Below, one piece after another: positions 58,375 to 64,000 of a stretch of DNA of 64,000 nt; the first letter of the stretch is position 1, and each line of letters opens with the position of its first letter. Source of the DNA: Diplosphaera chodatii (lineage: Eukaryota; Chlorophyta; Trebouxiophyceae; Prasiolales; Stichococcaceae); the NCBI GenBank assembly GCA_032358165.1, contig JAALGY010000033.1:3100001-3164000 (forward strand), read 5' to 3'. Below the pieces are notes generated by a model, which saw only the letters and a program-made list of their open reading frames with translations, was not told where the DNA came from and did no database searches. The translations under genes were made by a program, and so were the position numbers.

Positions 58375-60569
58375 TGAGATGACAGTGGTCACAGTCGAGC
58401 CAGGCGGGCTTGCTGGGCAGGATGAGCAGAAGATCCGCATGCTGTTGGTGTGTCACTGTGCGAGGACTTGATTGCATTCTGTGCTTGGCGACAACATCCC
58501 GCACGGTCCTGCGGTGTAGCTTGCATGGTAATGTTCGAGCATCGAGTGGCATTTGTCTGACAACCGCAAGTCCTGCCTCGCACAGAACTTTGGGCAACAT
58601 GGGAGGGAGCTCATCACCAGCGAGGTGGCGGTGCGTCTGCTGGCTTTGCTTGCCAGCGATGCGAAACTTGTGAAGTTTTGCGAGCTGCAAGGAATTCACG
58701 CGGCGCGCCTGCTCGCCAGTCTGCAGCATGTTGCCATGAAGGTGGGGAATGCAATAACACATGTTCACCAGCTGCATTGTGTCTGCCTTGCAGTGCGACT
58801 GCAGTCCTGGCTGTTGCTGTCACAGCCCTGATGGCACCAGTGCAGGCATGCTCCTGTCAAAGTCATGCGCCTACTGACGGTGGACCACTGGGTTCGGATG
58901 CCAGGTGGTGCCGATGGAGAATGTGCGGGGGCGGGAGCGGGTGGAGGCGGGGGAGGCGTGCCTGCGCAAGAATGGCCGCGGGGTGGACACCAACCGCAAC
59001 TGGGCGGTGCACTGGGGCCACAAGGAGCGGGACTACGACCCCGAGGAGGAGTTCCCCGGCGCCCGCCCCTTCAGGCGCGGGGTGGCCCAATGCGTGCGGC
59101 GCACCACGACCTTGACTGGCCCGTGATCACGGCGGGTACTGTGCAGTTATGGACCGGGCATGTCAGCCGGGCGGATGACATGCCCAACCTGCGCTCGAGC
59201 CTGCAGTGAACCCGAGGCCGACATGCTGCGGGCGCTGGCGGCAGGCTGGAAGCCGCACGTGTGGGTCAATGTGCACAGCGGCATGGAGGCGCTGTTCATG
59301 CCATATGACCACCGTGCCGAGGTGCTTTCGGTCTCGCCGCAATGCATGGGGTACAACGTCGAGCTGTGTGATACTGCCAACCAGGGTGCCTGAGCCGGCG
59401 CTTACCTCATGCACCTGGCACTGTCCATGGTGTGCTCCTGCGATGAACAGCTTGAAGGAGACATGACCCCTGAGATTAAAACATGTCCTGGGCAGGTGCC
59501 AGAGGGGCCAGGGCCAAGCGCGGCCCTGGCCATCCTGCAGGAGCTGAATCGCACGGCTTGCGGCGGCCGGTGCGCCGTGGGCTCTGGCGGCAAAGCCGTC
59601 GGGTGCACATCTGCTCACGAAATTTCCTGTACACTGCAACCCGCCCTTGTCAGCAGGAGCAGCAGGATGGGCTGTGCTGGCATGACATCAGACCAGCTGA
59701 CATCTGTGCATTTGCAGGTACTTGGCTCATGGCACTGCCACAGACTACATGTTCCAGGAGCTGCACGTACCAATGCCCTTCACCTGGGAGATTTACGGCG
59801 ACGAGGGTACAGCATGTGCTGCGTCTTGTCGACTGCTGTCATGCCTCCTCACTGGTTGTGCACCGTGACGGGCATCATACCGCACCTGACTCACATCCAG
59901 TGTGTCTCGTGTGCAGGTGCTGGGTATGCGGAGTGCTTCCGCATGTTCAACCCGAGCAGCGCTGCTGAGGTGGCGGCGGTGGTGGACGCCTGGACGGCCG
60001 CCTTCCTGCGTCTGGTGCTGCTGCTGCCGCAGCACCCCGACGTCGTCCGGGATGTACCCGCCATGTGAGCTTGCGGTTGAGCGGAGCGCGTCGCCAGGCT
60101 CATCTGCCGTCAGCAGCTGACATGCCAAAACTGCAAGTGCATGCATGGACCACAGGACGCCACTGTTCGGGCTCCTATGATCAGGCACAGTTGACACACA
60201 GGGTGTCAAGGGGACCAGATCTACCCAGTGTGCAATGCACCCTGCAGGGCGGCAGTTGGACAGATGTCGACAAGCGATGATGCTGCTGCTGCTGCCAACG
60301 AGACTACAGCAGCAGCAGGTGTGCATGCGCTGAAGCGTGACGGGGCCAGCGCCGCAATCCAGCATGAGGCAGCGCGGACAGCGACGCAATTGCCAGGTGC
60401 CAGCTGGGCCTGGGTCCTCGCCAGCAGCATCAGCAGGACAGCAGCGTTCGGTGCCCTTGCAGTCGGTGGTCTCGCAGTGCTGTTGGTAGTGCGACGGCGG
60501 AGAAGACTTGCGTCCCGTGGACGAGCAAGTACTGGGCGAACTCGCCGGCAGCCTTCCTTGCCGGTGTGA
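58375..60569 (+). CDS. M14 zinc carboxypeptidase with C-terminal membrane anchor, 5' end incomplete
   Basis: Plant-type metallocarboxypeptidase, close in pattern to Arabidopsis At5g42320. Exons in phase: 58375-58447, 58586-58741, 58905-59074, 59207-59321, 59496-59602, 59718-59806, 59917-60064 and 60248-60569. FGQHGRELITSE carries two zinc ligands (His and Glu). GRGVDTNRNW is the substrate-binding Arg/Asn motif. VNVHSGMEALFMPYDH holds the third zinc His, YLAHGTATDYM is in the S1' region, and the catalytic Glu is in FTWEIYGDE. The exon end at 59074 must use a GC donor to make the conserved FSEPE. A canonical GTGAGC donor at 60064 adds a last exon with one membrane segment (GALAVGGLAVLLVV) followed by five Arg, giving a tail anchor. 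The N-terminal exons lie upstream and were not found. Confidence 0.85.
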
Positions 60570-61010
60570 CTCCTTGGTGTGACGTTGACTGTCTGCATGT
60601 GCTCGTTGATTCGTCTGCAACAAGCGCTGTCAGCTATTGAGCATCGGTGTAGAAGGGAGGTGGTGCAGCAGTCACAAGATGCCAGCCACCTAGAAGGTGT
60701 AGCGAAAGCCGAGCACGCAAAGCCGGCACAAAGACCTCCGCCACACGCAAATACAACAGAACACCAGGATGTACTAGTAGTACAGTCGTAGGCAAGTGCT
60801 GCAGGCCCTTGTACTGCACACTCCTGATGCAATGCAAAGGCCATACAAGCGCACATCAAAACAGAGTTGCCCTTGTGCTGCCCTTGCCCAGCCCTCCCCA
60901 AACAGCAATATTTATGGTCGAAGCTGCGCATTTACTGCAGGCAAGTGGTGGTCGTTCCCCCATCATTTTACAAAAGCATGTGAAATGCTGTGGCGGCTGG
61001 CAGTGCCAGC
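60570..61010. other. Intergenic region between convergent genes
   Basis: 3' flanks of the carboxypeptidase (+) and the nucleobase transporter (-). No gene supported. Confidence 0.35.
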
Positions 61011-64000
61011 TCACACCACCTCGCGACCGTTGGCCACGGTGGTGCCCTGGGGTCCCCCATGGGGTCCTCCCTTAGCAGAGTCGTCATATGCGGGCTCATC
61101 ATGGTACATCTCGTGCTTGTGTCTGCGCGAGTGTTGGTCGATATCAGCAGTCAGTGTTTTATTTGATTGCACATGAAAGTTGAGCACGCATGTATAGCAT
61201 GGACAACAGCCTCAGAGAGCCATGGCTGCCAGCTGTCCAAGTTCAAGAGCGGTGGGCAACTCACGGTGCGAGGCCCTGATCGTAGCTGTGCGGCCTCTCG
61301 CCATGCTCAAAGGCCTCCCGGTCTGCTGTAGTGCCATGGCGTGTGGGATCTGCAGGGGATGACAACAACATGGGCAAAAAGCATAGACCTTTTGCAATAC
61401 TGTGTCTCCCACTGTTGGCAGCAGCCGCTGGAGAGCAGCAGATGAGGTTGTCTCGAAACAACTCAGAGGTGGCTGATGCCTGTTGGCAGCACGCAACGAT
61501 GTGCACATGCACGGAAGTCTGAAGCGCACCTTGTGCGACGGCGTGCACATACTTGTCTTCGCCGCCCTCCTCTTGCTGCAGCCATGCAGCACGGATATCA
61601 GCAAACGGCCCAGAACCATGAACATTCGCTTGCTGACGCCATCCTGTAGATTGGCATGTCACTCACCGGCAGGATGAGGTGCAGCGCAATGGCGGTGAGG
61701 CAGCCAATGGTGAATCCATTGGACAGAATCTGCATCAATCATACCGTCAGCCAGTCAGGGTGTTGTGCAGTTGCGTGCAGGCTGACATGTCAAGCAAAGG
61801 GACAGTCTCCGTGAAGCAGCTGCGCATTGGGTTGCACAAGTCTGGCGCTCTGCTATCAGTCGATCGCCTGCCAACACTGCACGGCACATGTACGCACCAG
61901 GATGATGGAGTCCCGGAAGCTGCGGACGCCGTCAGACATTCCATCGGTCACTGGCCAAAGATTATTCTGCAAACGAGCACCCAATATCCAATTGAGCACC
62001 CAACATCCATCACAGGACAGAAGGCCATCACAGGAAGGTTTGGGACAATATTGGAGATCAGTCTCACCTCTGCCCATCCGGGCACAAGTGTCACGCCCAG
62101 TCCCAGACCCAGTGAGACCGCCAGGATGAACCGGTTGCGCCGTGCAAAGCCGTCAATACTGATGACCTGCACTCGAAAGCTGTACATCAAGACCAACCGC
62201 ACAAGTTGTGCAGGGATGGAGCAGACGCAAAAACACAGCAACGCGCTCCTCTCTCTCTCTCTCTCCGCATTACAAAATGGTGCAAACGAATGGCTGCCAG
62301 AAGATTGGTGAGGGGGGTGATCAAGCCCACCTTGAAGCCGGAGACACACACGTTTGCAAATAGGAACCTGCAGAGTGCCAAGGTGAGCAACAGTTAGGGT
62401 ACATTCAGAGAAGACACTGCGACATGTGATGACAGGCGGTCGACATGCTGACATTCAAAGGGGCACTGGCACAGTAGTCAATCAGGTCGGGCACGTACGT
62501 CGTCATCCCACCCAGGACACAATCTGCAGACATCAACAAACACTTGCATCGTTATTGTGGTAGTACATTACAACGATCAGCTGCCAGTGCTGCTGCTAGC
62601 AGTGCAAATGAATCGCAGTGTTGTGGCTCCTTGCTGCACATGTGGGAAGAGCAGTATTGCGGCCACTGTGCGCCACAAGCATTCTGGAGCAGCAGACAGG
62701 CTGCAGCTGCCAATACCGCATCACCTGGGATGGTCGTCACCCAGCCGCCGACCTTGGCCAGCACGCCAAAGATGATGAGCCAGATGCCGCAGGCTATGCC
62801 GGCCCAGCGCGAGGCGCACCGCGTGAGCGCGATCACACCGTTGTTTTGCGCAAAGGTGGTGCTCGGCAGCGTCATCGCGATGGCGCCGAAGAAGGAGTTG
62901 CAGCCTGTCACGCATGTTACACCATAAATCAGCAGAGGCGCTGATGGTGCTTGTGACCTGAAGGAAATACCTTGACTGATGACCATGGCAGGGTGCGCTT
63001 TTAAATGGAGCAATCTGCTTCACGCACCGTCCGCGAGGATGCCACCCTGGATGCGCCGGGCGTGCATGGTACCAGTGGTCGCCAGCATGGACGCCTCCTC
63101 AGTGGCCTGAGGCCGCATCAAAGCGTGTATCAGCAGGCTCTAGCCATCCCTGTAGCCTTGCATCTGCACAGTGCCATGGAGGCCCCGTGCTATGCCAGCA
63201 TCTCCACTCGCAACAACAGATTGGCATTTTGGAGTGTCATTCAACAAGACACGCACTGTGATGTCTCCGATGCCCTCCACAGCGACAACAATGAAGGACA
63301 CGATGAACGCTGCAGCGCACAGAGCTGAGATGAGGTTCTGTCATTGACAGCAAGGTGGTCCGGGACACAGCAGGGGTGACATGGTTTCCAGACTGGTTGG
63401 CATGCTGATACCATGCGCATGGCGAAGGAATCAAGGGGCTTACGCAGCAGGGCAGGCGCATAGAAGCCGATGCCGAACCACTTGACCCACAAGCTGCAGA
63501 CATAATGAGCACAGTTTACCTAAGCGTGCATAAGAGCATCGTGATAGGGTTGACGCACAACGACTGTCTATTTGATGTGAGCAGTTGGAGCATTGGCGCA
63601 TCGCTCACAATGTGATTGACTTTGCAGAGTCAATCTTGTCGTTGGTCACGAACTTCATGCCGTGGTCTCTTGCCAGCCATGCGACAAAGTACCTAGAGCA
63701 CGCTCACACCATCAGGTTATATGTACCATGTGCTTTTGGTAGGACGAACATGCAGGTGCGCAGAATGGCTACTGACCTGCACTCTTTCAAGTGAGCACTT
63801 ATGCAGGTAAACTCACCCGAACAGCAGTGCGATGACAACCTCGATATTGCGCAAGAAGGGCGACCTGCGCATGTGTAGGACTACCCATTGTATCGTGCTT
63901 ATGTGACCACAGTGCCAGAGCAATGGAGCGACCGCGACCATGCATCACTGCAGCATATGTAGGAAGCGCACCCGAAGAGCTCGATGAAGACGAGCATGGC
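61011..64000 (-). CDS. NAT/NCS2 nucleobase (xanthine-uric acid type) transporter, partial
   Basis: Multi-pass proton-coupled nucleobase permease of the nucleobase-ascorbate transporter family. Coding exons read on the minus strand from the right edge to a stop at 61011. Recognised pieces, in protein order: VKWFGIGFYAPALL (63.4 kb); GCNSFFGAIAMTLPSTTFAQ with the NAT signature QNNGVIALT (62.8 kb) and GVLAKVGGWVTTIPG; VLGGMTT (62.5 kb); FLFANVCVSGFKVGL (62.3 kb); RRNRFILAVSLGLGLGVTLV (62.1 kb); NNLWPVTDGMSDGVRSFRDS (61.9 kb). A hydrophilic C-terminal tail ends KHEMYHDEPAYDD and GNGREV-like residues. The N-terminal third is outside the window. The signature fits purine rather than ascorbate transport, but specificity is inference. 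Exact splice sites were not fully worked out. Confidence 0.82.
62248..62265. repeat. CT dinucleotide microsatellite
   Basis: A run of nine CT-type dinucleotides lies in an intron of the nucleobase transporter; on the transporter strand it is a GA run. Confidence 0.85.

Noticed and set aside
1..64000. tRNA, rRNA, CRISPR, bacterial operon or transposon signals
   Set aside because: No cloverleaf, spaced repeats, inverted terminal repeats, transposase motifs or Shine-Dalgarno-led gene runs were seen by eye; the window is plainly spliced eukaryotic DNA.

Overview
This window is nuclear DNA of a eukaryote, most probably a green alga (Chlorophyta; a trebouxiophyte would fit, but the sequence does not prove it). 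Genes are broken into many short exons by introns of about 60 to 250 bases that start GT (sometimes GC) and end in TGCAG-like acceptors. Coding DNA is GC-rich, and several products resemble plant or algal forms: plant-type RPB3, a UGT80 sterol glucosyltransferase, a plant-type M14 carboxypeptidase and BLD10/CEP135. All gene models were assembled by eye from open frames, splice sites, phase continuity and family motifs. I saw no operons, rRNA, tRNA, CRISPR arrays or transposons.

Layout, left to right. 0-1 kb: end of a PPIL3-type cyclophilin (-). 1-3 kb: GHMP sugar kinase (+). 3.6-8.1 kb: two tandem secreted fasciclin proteins (+). 8.6-11.9 kb: a CS/ankyrin/TPR protein (-), divergent from RPB3 (+, 12.4-14.1 kb). 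14.5-15.4 kb: an intronless lipocalin/FABP-like gene (-), divergent from the sterol glucosyltransferase (+, 15.6-19.6 kb). 20.0-22.8 kb: a membrane-anchored GT1/GT4-type glycosyltransferase (-). 23.4-24.8 kb: a nuclear, tudor/SAWADEE-like protein (-, weak call).

25.8-42.2 kb is the standout block. Two paralogous giant genes face each other tail to tail. Each encodes a seven-pass membrane module, then a PH-like domain, then a tyrosine-kinase-like (TKL) kinase. A second lipocalin/FABP-like gene lies between their 3' ends. Exon lengths in the membrane and PH parts are identical between the two copies (198, 153, 172, 118 and 126 nt), so they descend from one gene. I do not recognise this domain combination as a named family.

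43.2-52.1 kb: BLD10/CEP135, a cartwheel/centriole coiled coil (+). 52.5-55.8 kb: FAF2/UBXD8-type UBA-hairpin-UAS-UBX protein (-). 56.1-57.3 kb: SUMO E2 UBC9 (-). 58.4-60.6 kb: M14 carboxypeptidase with a C-terminal membrane anchor (+). 61.0 kb to the right edge: NAT/NCS2 nucleobase transporter (-).

Most genes are unrelated housekeeping neighbours. The exception is the 25.8-42.2 kb receptor-kinase pair, a plausible lineage-specific membrane signalling system. Several introns across the window are best explained as GC-AG introns.
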